Source of the DNA: Maylandia zebra
Lineage: Eukaryota; Chordata; Actinopteri; Cichliformes; Cichlidae
Assembly: GCF_041146795.1 (NCBI RefSeq)
Contig: NC_135177.1
Span: forward strand, 6,502,560-6,566,559
Length of the DNA: 64,000 nt
Reading direction: 5' to 3'
Shown piece by piece: positions 37,140 to 49,732 of this stretch (positions within the stretch are counted from its first letter, which is position 1; each line of letters opens with the position of its first letter). The position numbers and the translations under genes were made by a program. The notes beneath the pieces are model-generated. The model searched no databases. It saw only the letters and a program-made list of their open reading frames with translations, and was not told where the DNA came from.

Positions 37140-38470
37140 GGAGAAAAGGTTTGTTTTTAAGCAAGTTTTAGAAACAGTGAGGGATGGAGCCTGCCTGACC
37201 TCCAGAGACAGCTCACTCCACATTTTAGGAGCCAAAATCGCATATAAATGAAACAAGAACATAATGCTTTCCAAAAAAAAAAAAAGCCCCAAGTGGCAGC
37301 AAATACAGAGAGGACCAAGACTGGAACCCTGAGGTGCCCCACAGGGAGGGCAGAGCTAAAATTATCCATTATGACGCAGAAACTCCTTTCAGGGAGTAGC
37401 ACCTAAACTACTGCAGAGCTGAGCCAGTGATGCTCACCCACTGCTCCAGTGTGGAGATGAGAATGTTATGGTCCACTGTATCAAAAGTAGCTTTTGGGGT
37501 TAGGGTTCCCAGGATCCATTGCTAAAAATATGTAATTAAAAACCCTTAAAAGAGTAGAGTGCTGGGGCGTCTTTTAAAACCAGACTGGAACGCTTCCAAA
37601 ATTTTGTATTCATCCGGGAAGGCCTCAGCTGGATGTAAACTATTTTTTCCAAAATTCTGGACAAAAAAGGCAACCTGGAGACTAATGTTAGACAAAGTAG
37701 AACGGTCAAGGCCAGGTTTCTTCAAAAAGGGTTGTACCACAGCATGTTTAAAATTGCTTGGCACCGCTGGAGGTCAAATTATCATTAATAACATTAAGGA
37801 TAGAGGGACCAACAGTAGTAAAAACCTCCTTCAGAAGGTGAACAACATCACATGGGAAGCCAAATTGTTTTACACTGGTAAACAGTTTCTTAAGAGAGGA
37901 AAGGGAAATAGGCTCCAAGTGATCAAAGACAGCAGGACAGGGGACCAAAATGGACAGATCACGCAGGAAAGAGAAATACAAGCCCTAGTCTTAACAACCT
38001 TGACCAAGAAGAAATTAAGAAACTTATCAGAGTTCTCTAGAAGCTTCCAGAGGGACAGGTTCATTAAGAGCAGTGTTAATTTTATTATAAAGGACACTGG
38101 GCTGGTGAGAGTTAGCAGCAGTGATGTGAGAAAAATATTTTGCTCCAGCAGTTTTCACAGCTCTTTGATAACAACAACACCAGCTCTCTTAGTATCTCAA
38201 AAGACACTTGGAGTTTGTCCTTCTTCCACTTTCACTCGTTTCTGCTGCACTCCCGTCTAATGGCACGAGTATGGTCACTTAACCTGACCCTTAACCAAGG
38301 GTCTGATCTGGGCTTTGATCGCCTGGTTTTAATCGGGGCCACAGAATTCAGAAAAGTCAATTGTCTATGGTGTGAAGATACGAGATGTGCAGCACCTGAA
38401 ACTACGGATACTGGATGCCTGTGCTGGCATTTCTCCTGCGCTGTTGCTATCAGTGTGTGAAGAGTGGGAG
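37140..38470 (-). mobile_element. Second L2-like LINE family, degenerate
   Basis: Minus-strand pieces in shifting frames follow LINE order. First, about 38290-38040, comes a basic linker with NPR-like and FLNFF patches. Next, 37981-37748, is DHLEPISLSSLKKLF and VGPSILNVINDNL. Then, 37764-37546, is FKHAVVQPFLKKPGL...FQSGFK, the RT N-terminal region. A FDTVDHNI block lies at about 37485, and APKMWSELSLEVRQAPSLT lies at the C-terminus near 37215. It is clearly related to, but distinct from, copies A and B and much more decayed. Confidence 0.75.
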
Positions 38471-39139
38471 AAGAGGGTTGCATTGACAATCCAACACAAT
38501 GGGCAGCACATTGAACACATTTTATAAGTGGTCAGAAACTTGTAAATAACTCATGAAAGAATAAAGTTACGTTGAAACCAAGCACACCATTGTTTTTCTT
38601 GTGACATTACCAATAAGTTTGATGTGTCACATGACCCTCTTCCTATTGAGAAAAAAAAAGATGTATCCAAGATGGCCGACTTCAAACAGGACTTTAATAT
38701 CACCAACCATTCAATTCAATTTCAATTCAATTTTATTTATATAGCGCCAAATCACAACAAAAGTCGCCTCAAGGCGCTTCATAGATACAGAGAAAAACCC
38801 AACAATCATATGACCCCCTATGAGCAAGCACTTTGGCGACAGTGGGAAGGAAAAACTCCCTTTTAACAGGAAGAAACCTCCGGCAGAACCAGGCTCAGGG
38901 AGGGGCGGCCATCTGCTGCGACCGGTTGGGGTGAGAGAAGGAAGACAGGATAAAGACATGCTGTGGAAGAGAGACAGAGGTTAATAACAGATATGATTCA
39001 ATGCAGAGAGGTCTGTTAATACATAGTGAGTGAGAAAGGTGACTGGAAAGGAAAAACTCAATGCATCATGGGAATCCCCCGGCAGCCTACATCTATTGCA
39101 GCATAACAAAGGGAGGATTCAGGGTCACCTGGTCCAGCC

Positions 39140-40490
39140 CTAACTATATGCTTTAGAAAAAAGGAAAGATTTAAGCCTAATCTTAAAAGTAGAGATAGTG
39201 TCTGTCTCCCGAATCCAAACTGGAAGCTGGTTCCACAGAAGAGGGGCCTGAAAACTGAAGGCTCTCCCTCCCATTCTACTTTTAAATACTCTAGGAACAA
39301 CAAGTAGGCCTGCAGAGCGAGAGCGGAGCGCTCTAATAGGGTGATATGGTACTACAAGGTCATTAAGATAAGATGGGGCCTGATTATTTAAGACCTTGTA
39401 TGTGAGGAGCAGGATTTTGAATTCAATTCTGGATTTAACAGGAAGCCAATGAAGGGAAGCCAAAACAGGAGAAATATGCTCTCTCTTTCTAGTCCCTGTC
39501 AGGACTCTTGCTGCAGCATTTTGGATTAGCTGAAGGCTTTTCAGTGAGTTTTTTGGACATCCTGATAATAATGAATTACAGTAGTCCAGCCTGGAAGTAA
39601 TAAATGCATGAACTAGTTTTTCAGCGTCACTCTGAGACAGGATATTTCTAATTTTAGAGATGTTGCGCAAATGGAAGAAAGCAGTCTTACATATTTGTTT
39701 AATATGTGCGTTGAAGGACATGTCCTGGTCAAAAATGACTCCAAGGTTCCTTACCGCGTTACTGGAGGCCAAGGTAATGCCATCCAGAGTAAGAATCTGA
39801 TTAGATACCATATTTCTAAGATTTTCAGGGCCGAGTACAATAACCTCAGTTTTATCTGAATTAAGAAGCAGAAAGTTAGCAGCCATCCAGGTCTTTATGT
39901 CTTTAAGACATTCCTGCAGTTTAACTAATTGGTGTGTGTTATCTGGCTTCATGGACAGATAGAGCTGGGTGTCATCTGCATAGCAGTGAAAATGTATGCT
40001 ATGTCTTCTAATGATACTGCCTAAGGGAAGCATGTATAATGTAAACAGAATTGGTCCTAGCACTGAACCCTGTGGAACTCCATAATTAACCTCAGTGTGT
40101 GAAGAGGACTCTCCATTTACATGCACGAATTGGAGTCTATTAGATAGATATGATACAAACCACTGCAGCGCAGTACTTGTAATACCTACAGCATGTTCTA
40201 ATCGCTCTAATAGGATATTATGGTCGACAGTATCGAATGCTGCACTAAGGTCTAGCAGGACAAGCACAGAGATGAGTCCACTGTCAGAGGCCATAAGAAG
40301 ATCATTTGTAACCTTCACTAAAGCTGTTTCTGTGCTGTGCTGAGCTCTGAAACCTGATTGAAACTCTTCAAATAAACCATTCCTCTGCAGATGATCTGTT
40401 AGCTGTTTGACAACTACTCTTTCAAGGATTTTTGATATGAAAGGAAGGTTGGAGATTGGCCTATAATTAGCTAAGACTGCTGGGTCTAGA
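39140..40490 (-). pseudogene. LINE ORF2, reverse transcriptase part
   Basis: Frame open from about 40490 to the stop at 39140. Motif A is [14 protein letters not shown], motif [15 protein letters not shown] and motif [12 protein letters not shown], with YADD at 39971-39982. All catalytic Asp residues are present. The thumb and C-terminal region follow ([60 protein letters not shown]), ending FSKAYS. The enzyme would copy LINE RNA, and probably SINE RNA, at the nicked target. It cannot be made as one protein with the endonuclease because of the upstream frameshifts. Confidence 0.9.
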
Positions 40491-40709
40491 GATGCTTTTT
40501 GAGTAAAGGTTTAACTACAGCCAGCTTGAAGGCCTGTGGTACATAGCCGATTATTAGAGATAGGTTGATCATATTTAAGATCGAAGAATTAATTAATGGC
40601 AGGACTTCTTTGAGCAGTTTTGTAGGAATGGGGTCTAAAAGACACGTTGATGGCTTGGAGGAAGTAATTATTGAAGTTAACTCAGAAAGATCAATTGGAG
40701 AAAAAGAGT

Positions 40710-42560
<1,851 letters not shown>

Positions 42561-42638
42561 TATTGTGTTTTTAACATGCTTTAATGCTTTGTAACTTGTT
42601 CTATTTAATCTGAATAAGGCCCTAAACAGGCAGCGATC

Positions 42639-43162
42639 TGTCACGGCCTGGGGGATCAGCGAGACGCTGATCGGCCTTTTCTTCCTTTTCTCTCTCTCTC
42701 TCCTCCTCTCTGTCGCTGGGGCGGAACTCATTGCGGGTTCACACCCTCGGCCCACGGAAAGGAACACACCTGATGCCCATCAAGGTGAACGGCATTTAAG
42801 CCAGGAGGTGGTCTTCGCTGGATCGTTGTCCACCACGCGTCAGTGCAAGTCAAGCTACAGCTCAAGATAAGTCAAGTGTCTTTGTGAATATCGTACTCAT
42901 TCCTGTTTCCTCTTCTACAGACCCCCTGGATTACCTTTCCCATGTGAATCTGTGTGTCAAGTGTGATGAAAGGAACTGCCGTCGTGAATGTGGGTGAGTG
43001 ATCCCCCCTTTGGATTTCTCCCGGAGCCCCTTCCCTCACATTGTTGTATATAGCACTGCCCTGCACTTCCTGTATATACACCTGGTGAACTCTGTAAATA
43101 AACCCTTGTGTTCAGCTGATTCAGGAGTCCTGCGTTTGAGTCCCCTGCATTGAACCTTAACA
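42639..43162 (+). mobile_element. Solo LTR with perfect 5-bp target duplication
   Basis: The 524-bp unit starts TGTCACGG and ends CCTTAACA. CGATC stands directly on both sides (42634-42638 and 43163-43167). It has a CT-rich 5' part, a TATATAC-type sequence near 43070 and AATAAA at about 43097, so transcription sense is +. Ends, duplication length and layout fit a Ty3/gypsy LTR. No internal region is present, so it is a recombination product. It sits at the 5' side of LINE copy B. Confidence 0.88.
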
Positions 43163-43428
43163 CGATCACTGTCGGCCTCTCTCAGTTTTTAAAACCTTAC
43201 AATGTAACTACACCCCAGCCCATAAAGTAGTATCTTAATGACTAACCTTGTATTGTAGATGCATTATCTCAGTTGTTCTAAGTAAGAACGTTTAGATTAG
43301 AGGTTTCCATGGACAAAAACAACTTGATAACAAACGATGGTTACATCATGAGCAAGGGCGTACATAGGAGGACTTGACGAACCAAGTGCTACATTATTTC
43401 AGTCTCCGTTCAGAAGAACTTTGCCAGC

Positions 43429-43521
43429 ACAGGGATCATATCTTACAATATAAAATGCCTCGAGGCAATCTGTTGTTGTGATTTGGTGCTACATAAATAA
43501 AATTGAATTAAATCGAATTGA
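43429..43521 (+). mobile_element. L2-type LINE 3' tail scrap
   Basis: TCTTACAATATAAAATGCCT, then TTGTTGTGATTTGGTGCTAC, ATAAATAAAATTGAATTAAA and GAATTG. Only the last ~90 bp of the LINE are present. Confidence 0.85.
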
Positions 43522-45714
43522 ACATGAAAAATTCCTTTCCAGGCAGCTGGCACACTCACAGATTTAGACCTTTGTTAGCATGGGTGTTAATGGTTCTGTG
43601 TGTATGTGAATGCCTGGACTGTAGCAAGGATTTTGCCAGCTATTTTTCGAGGCACTGAACCACAGCCAGCAGGCGATGTCATACCGGTTGAAATTTGTGT
43701 TGTCTGGCCCTTTCCATTATTTTCTGTTCTCCCTTTGCAGAGATCAAGGACAAACTTGGGTTTTGACAGAATTCACCCAAACCTGAGATTTTTACATGTG
43801 TAGTGTGGTGGTTGGTTTGACGGAAGCACAGAGAGTGGGCTGAACTGAAATGTTTAAACTTTAGTGAAGGTTTTGATTCTGTATGTTCCTCACATCACCC
43901 TATTATATTTAACGGTGCTTCAAAAGACACGGCTAGAAGTTGACATTGCAGTTATACAGTTGAAAGACGCAACAAACAACAGGTGGTGGATCAGGTCGTA
44001 GTCAATATAGAAATTAAACATCAATGACAGCTGGATGATAAGAGGTTTAGAGGTATATTTTAAAATGCTGGATGCTTTTTACACCGTACTGTTTGCATGA
44101 TGAAAGTAGAGGGCACCCTAACATTTTATATTGGACAATTAATTAGTCCTCTCATTTTCAAGCTTCAAAGGGCATGGTTGATTCAAGGCATCAAGAGGCC
44201 ATGGAGCACGCTTGTCCAGACAGTCTGAATCCATAAATACAGATCCCTTTCCTGCTTTGACCTGCCGCTTTACAGATGAAGAGAAGAAAAGTTGGGAAAG
44301 TAAAAGTTTCTCAAAAGGACACGACAGAAGTCACAGAAGACGTGCCTCATCTAAGAGTGTCGCCTAACAAGTTCCAGTGGAACAGATGCACATAACATGG
44401 TGCCCTGTGCCAAAAGACTCCAAATTAGATGACGAATATGCACATTAATTAAACCTAACTGCTTCCCTTGCCATCAGCTTTTCACCAGAGAACTGTGAAA
44501 TGTTTCAGGACCATTAGCAACGCAACAAAGCCAGCACAGACATGCCAGCAAGTGTGAAGACCAGCCCTGAAAATTATACTAAGTCATAAGTAAATGGCAT
44601 CTACATGGCCTCAACTTGCTCATATTGCAGTGCTTATATAATCAAAGACAGCAAGTGAAATGAAGCCAGTGAAAGCAGCCTCCTCCCAGCCCAGTTCCTT
44701 AATCTTAATTGTGCAAATTCTCATGACCATTGATCAACAACCACTGGCTAAAACCCACTGATCAAAGCCCACTGATCAATGGCCAAGAGTACCATTCACA
44801 GAGAGTTGGGGAATGGCTGCAATCACAGCATTGTAAGCATTGTCACATGTATGAGAACACAGAAGAGTTTGCATCCATTATCTCCATTTAACCAGGACAC
44901 GCTGGAGATGTCTGAGGAGAGATCATCTAAAGCAGGAAACCTGGACGGAGGCATAGTGAGAAACTTGAAACCAATAGATGTAAAACTAACATTAACATTA
45001 TTTTTCCTATTAGTTATCAGCAGTAAACACCGTGTTGTCAGAACGTATCCTCAGACTGGGAGGCTTCATTGCTCCGAGAAAGTCTTATTTCATTATTACT
45101 GTTTTGAATATATTAGCTTCTTGGTGACTGAGTGCATCAGAAAGCTTGGCATTATGCAAAGTACTGGTAACAGGTGAGATATCATGCGCTGCTGACACAT
45201 TTGCATGCATTTTATTGCACCTGGGTCACTCACCTGTGTACTCCTATTCAAATTATGCTCTTTGCACTGCAAACCAAACCGATGCTTTCTGACTGTTGCA
45301 CGGGCCGTTTTTTACTGATATTTAACTATTTGTATACACATTATATATATATATATAAAAACTACTGTTTAATGTGCAAATACTGTGTAATTGTCCAAAC
45401 TCTAAGTATAGAATATACATTAAAGATCTAACAACTGTGACATTAGCCGTTGCATTTGTGGACTTTATCTTTCTGGCTGTCACCATCTTCTTTTTCTGGA
45501 GTGAGAAGTGACCATATTTAGACCAGAGAATGCTAAGCAACAAGCAACAACACTAGACCGTAAGGGTACAATGCAAAGACACAGATACCTGCTAATTCAT
45601 GCTAAGCAGAAGACAAATAAACAAGAAATCCACTCACCAAAACTGAAGCACAAACTTCATGAACAGACTGTCTTTTACAGCAAGCCACATTATCATAATT
45701 ATTTCATTCTGTCT
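43522..45714. other. Non-coding DNA with possible conserved element
   Basis: No exon supported. 44140-44720 has complex composition with homeodomain-like words (CAATTAATTAGTCC, GCACATTAATTAAACC) and no repeat signature, so it is a candidate conserved non-coding element. A TTTTCTGTTCTCCCTTTGCAG acceptor look-alike at 43740 leads only to a short stopped frame. A TA run lies at 45342-45357. Confidence 0.3.
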
Positions 45715-45992
45715 CTCAGCGCTCTCTTTTTCTCTCTCCTATGTTTCCCTTCACCCCTAACTGGTCACAGCAGATGGCTCTACCTCCCTGAGCCTGGTTC
45801 TGCTGGAGGTTTCTTCCTGTTAGAAGGGAGTTTTTCCTTCCCTGCATTGCCAGGGGCTGCTCAGAGGGGATCGTCTGATTGCTGGGGTTTTTCTAACATT
45901 AAAGGGTCTTTACCTTACAATATAAGGTGTCTTGGGGTGACTATTGTTGTGTATTGGTGTATAAAAATGAAATTGAATTGAACTGAATTGAG
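45715..45992 (+). mobile_element. L2-type LINE 3' UTR fragment
   Basis: CCTGAGCCTGGTTCTGCTGG, AGAAGGGAGTTTTTCCTTCC, CTTACAATATAAGGTGTCTT and a tail of AAATTGAATTGAACTGAATTG. It matches the 3' UTR of copies A and B but is more diverged. Confidence 0.88.
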
Positions 45993-47974
45993 TATGTGCT
46001 TTTTAAAAATTTTAAAAATTATCATTTTATCATAGGAGTCCATGGGCACTGGCACCAGCCTCAAGAAGCCTTTGGAGGAATTGCTCTTTTTGGGGCCCTT
46101 TTGCTTTGGCTTCATTTATTTCACTGCTTTGCCCCCAGCTAAGTTGCCCAGCTAGGCTGCCCACTGTCATATTCATAAAACTAATTTAAGAGAAGTCTTG
46201 TTGTGTAATAAGATTGATTATTACGCTGGATGCATTCGGAGATGGCAAAAATGTAATCTACAATATGCAACATCCAGACAACATGTGGAATTTAAACCAT
46301 GATAAATCAGCATTAAGAGATCCAAGAAAGCACTCCCCCACAACGCTGCACCCTGCTCTTGCATCCTGCAATGTTACCACAAGGTTTTTTTGCGTCCATG
46401 AATTCATGCTGTTGTTGCCAGATTCTGGGTGCAGCATCTGCAGAAATGGCGAGGCATCAGAACAGTCTTTATGCTGTCTAGCTTTGACAATGCTGTGCTG
46501 ATGACTACCTTAGAGTTCTTAGCTGGCTGCTGTAGTAGACCATTCATGAAAAGAAAGGCTCAATGCATTACATTGAACACTGGGGAAAAGAATATAATAG
46601 CAAGAGTTTTGTATTGCTTATGAGTGACATTGACCATATACCAATAGGTATTGCGGAATTGCACTGTAAATATATAAGACTAAAACTGTGGATCAGTGAG
46701 GATTTGAAGTGTTTTAGTGTGCTTTTATCAACCAATTAGAAGTGTTGGAAACTGCCAAATGTCACTGTGTGTTTGATTTAAATTGCAGACCTAAAGCTTT
46801 AGAGCTTTAGGCTAAAAAATCATCTCAGTTTTTAGAGCTATGTGAATGAGAACTGACTTCTGCTGTTTCTGCTATTTCACAAACATGTATCAATATTTCC
46901 AGTGACTGACATAAAAGGATTTATTACAGCATATTTAAAATAATATATTTACATAAGAGAACATGGAGTTCAGGAACCATGGTATCCCAGCAGTCGTGGT
47001 ATGTATGACTGATTCCTCTGCTCTGTGAGCTGTTCGTCACATATCAAACACCACAGATGAAATTCTTCTGTGGAACACTGGATTAATGTGATTTGTCCTC
47101 AAACTGGATTAGCTCAGTTCCAGGTGTGCTTATGCCTCAATCACAGATTCCTCCTGCAGATTTGCAGGGAGACCCTTCTTCATCCCTTTATCAGTGGGTA
47201 TCTGCATTCTGCTGAGTATAAGGAGACTGAATCCTAATAAGCAGATATAGTCAGCTAATTATTGACCACAAGTAAATACGGGAAATAGCAAAACGGGAAA
47301 TAACTAAAGGCAAGCCAAGTGACCCAAAGCATAATTACATTTATTAGAAACAACAAAATATACAAAACATAACAAAAAATGTCTAATTAACATGTACTCT
47401 CTGTATACTGCTACTTTTGGCTGTGCATTACAAACACACTGGCTCCTTTCATGTGAGCCGCCCGCCCTCTGTTGGTGACAGTCGTGTATTACAGAACGCC
47501 GATGCGCTAAAGGTCACGTTTCTTTATGTTAATATGTAATAAAACATTTTTACGCCAAGAAAGGCTTGTCTGCGTTTAGGCGGGGTCTTTGTATTTTGTT
47601 TTTTGTTTTTGTTTTTCATAAGTTAAAAATCTACCGAGATTAGTCATATTAATGTTTGTCGTTTATATGTTTATATAGCACATTTAATTACAACAGCAAC
47701 GTTGACAAAATAACTAGTAAAATAACTTATAATATTAATGTGTTTCATATATGGCAATAAGGCTAATAACTGCAGACTACATGAAGTCTTTGTTTGTTCT
47801 GGGTTAAACCTATAATTTAATTAAACAAGCAGACGTAAACAAGAACTTTTTGTTTGACATTAATGGATAAACAAAGCCCAATGTGTCCGTGTTTGAAGGC
47901 CACACTCTGTTTACAGTGAGGAAAAAACAAACCACTGGCCAACTTCATGATCAAGAAAAAAAAAAAATCCACCG
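45993..47974. other. Non-coding DNA upstream of fam210a
   Basis: No exon or transposon recognised in ~2 kb. A divergent gene would be expected here if the mammalian RNMT-FAM210A head-to-head order held. None is visible. Confidence 0.4.
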
Positions 47975-48060
47975 CTATCAACGCTGGGAAATGTAGTTTT
48001 AGCATATCTTTGGACCGTCGCAGTCGGGAGAACTTCATTTCCCATCGGTCTTTGCGCACT
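47975..48060 (+). promoter_or_regulatory. fam210a: fam210a core promoter with two ZNF143/THAP11-type motifs
   Basis: AACTACATTTCCCAG (read on the minus strand, 47984-47998) and AACTTCATTTCCCATCGG (+ strand, 48031-48048) both resemble the ACTACANNTCCCA element bound by ZNF143/THAP11. That element is frequent at TATA-less housekeeping and mitochondrial gene promoters. The two copies face each other ~35 bp apart, and no TATA box is near. The transcription start is inferred just downstream. Confidence 0.6.
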
Positions 48061-48179
48061 TAGGGTTACACGCTGCTCTCCACCACGCAATCAGAGCGGC
48101 TGAAACGATAAATGTGGTTCTTGAGCGACACATAGCTCGCATGGCCCTCCGGTTTGAGGAGTGCAACACCTAAATTCTA
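48061..48179 (+). other. fam210a: fam210a exon 1 (5' UTR), start approximate
   Basis: Ends at a donor of the form TTCTA|GTAAGTG (intron begins 48180). It contains no extension of the main coding frame. Its 5' limit is a guess from the promoter motifs. Confidence 0.5.
48141..48173 (+). other. Upstream ORF of 10 codons in fam210a 5' UTR
   Basis: ATG at 48141 opens MALRFEECNT and stops at TAA 48171-48173, wholly inside the proposed exon 1. If the exon is right, this short frame precedes the main start and could damp translation. It may equally have no effect. Confidence 0.35.
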
Positions 48180-49259
48180 GTAAGTGCAGTCAGCTTTCTG
48201 TCCACTCCTTTAGTATTGTTTATTCACGTACTGGTTAGTTATTGCTTGCGTGAGTTAGCAGAGCAACTAGCTAACAGGCTAACGTTAACCGTCAGAAGCC
48301 GAAGTTGGCAGCTGTTCAGAGTTTGGCTTTAGCACACGGCTGTCGGTCAGTGTCTAAGCTAGACTAGCTGTCTGCTTTAATGAGTGAAGCCTCTTTGCTT
48401 CGCCACCCGCTAAAGACCCACGTAGTTATATGGGAACTAAAAGCTGCGCCCTGTTTGTCCTCAGGACACAACTGTCCAATGTCAGCCACCCTAAAATAGA
48501 CCCCTGTGAAAATCTTCCATTACTGTGACTCAACATTTCCGGGTGCAGCTTGTAAAATAAGTCACGAGGAATGTCCGCCGTCGTACGGTCTACTTGGGTG
48601 CTTTTATTTTGAGGACCGTTGTTGTGACTTCCCGTCTAATTGCAGTACTTTCACATAGCTTGGGTTTGGCTAACTGTAGGTAGGTCAGCTAAAATGTGCT
48701 GTCATACAGCAGTCACTTAGCTCAGTTTCTGCAGCTCCACATAAGAAACATAAATTAATATCTTTAGGAAGAACTCCCTGCATGCAGCGCTCACTCACCA
48801 GTTTCACTTTAGGTGCTGAGTTTATGGTTCTGCTGTCATTAAGCAGGGTTTGTTCGGGACCTTTAATCTGTGGCATCCTTGGGGAAGATAACATTACAGC
48901 TAGTGCATGAAGGGACATAGATCAGGGCTGTTTAGTACACAGCATAGATAACCCAGAGTGCCCAGCACGTTTCAGTGCATTTCAGACTGAAAATGGAGCT
49001 GAAATTAGTCACTTTACAAGTAAATACTTTGATAATTTATCAGTCTTTCGCTGAAGGAATATTTTTAGGCATGTGTTTAGAAAGAAGGGTGTTGGGTTTT
49101 TGTTTCTCTTCTTGTTGTTGAATCTTTAGGTTTTGAGTCCTTGATGGACCCAAATAAGCAGTTTAAATTGGCAACTGTGGATGAGCATTTCATAGATTAA
49201 ATGATTATTAGGTTAATTAGATTACAATTTAAAGTGCCTTTCTCTGTCTGATCCTGCAG
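48180..49259 (+). other. fam210a: fam210a intron 1
   Basis: Runs from GTAAGTG at 48180 to a pyrimidine tract and CTGCAG ending at 49259. No repeat or other gene is recognised inside it. The minus-strand frame at 48685-48918 is unsupported. Confidence 0.55.
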
Positions 49260-49310
49260 TCTGTGGTTGAACATCACAGCTGAAAGGAGGAGGGCGAAGA
49301 GAGGAGGAGG

Positions 49311-49732
49311 ATGATCATGCAGCGCATCCTTACTCATGGGACACCTCGACGGGTGGCGGCGGTGCGCCCACTGCTGCTGGGCATCGCCGTCCCCGAGACC
49401 CCAGTAGCATTTTGTTGGCGCGCCCTCCGTCAGTCGCCACCTGGTGGCCAGCGTTGGCTCTCCACTTCGGCCGTCAGCACAGCAGCACACCAACCAAAGC
49501 ACCAGCCGGCACAGGGGGAGCCGCAGTCTGACACCACGACGCCTCAGACACAGGACAACCCGGGAGAGAAAGCAGCACCTGATCCTGCAGAGGTGGACCC
49601 TCTTCAGGACAAGTCCATCGGCCTGTTCCAGAGGTTCAAAAGGACCTTTAAACAGTATGGGAAGGTGATGATCCCTGTGCATCTGGTGACTTCCTCTGTT
49701 TGGTTTGGAACCTTCTATTACGCTGCTATGAA
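49311..49732 (+). CDS. fam210a: fam210a coding exon 2 (residues 1-140 and part of 141)
   Basis: The exon begins at 49260 after CTGCAG, giving 51 nt of 5' UTR. It ends ATGAA|GTGAGTGG, leaving two bases of the Lys141 codon. It encodes the presequence and the first part of DUF1279 including the membrane segment. Confidence 0.93.

Noticed and set aside
37559..38260. 233-codon + strand open frame
   Set aside because: It lies opposite the decayed minus-strand LINE RT, whose family motifs explain the sequence. It has no recognisable protein features of its own.
43600..43803. Possible spliced exon after TTTTCTGTTCTCCCTTTGCAG
   Set aside because: The acceptor looks good, but the frame behind it stops within ~10 codons and no donor or partner exon fits.
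49197..49682. 161-codon minus-strand frame over fam210a exon 2
   Set aside because: It is antisense to a confidently identified coding exon and rich in Arg/Cys/Leu, as expected of a shadow of Ser/Ala/Pro codons.
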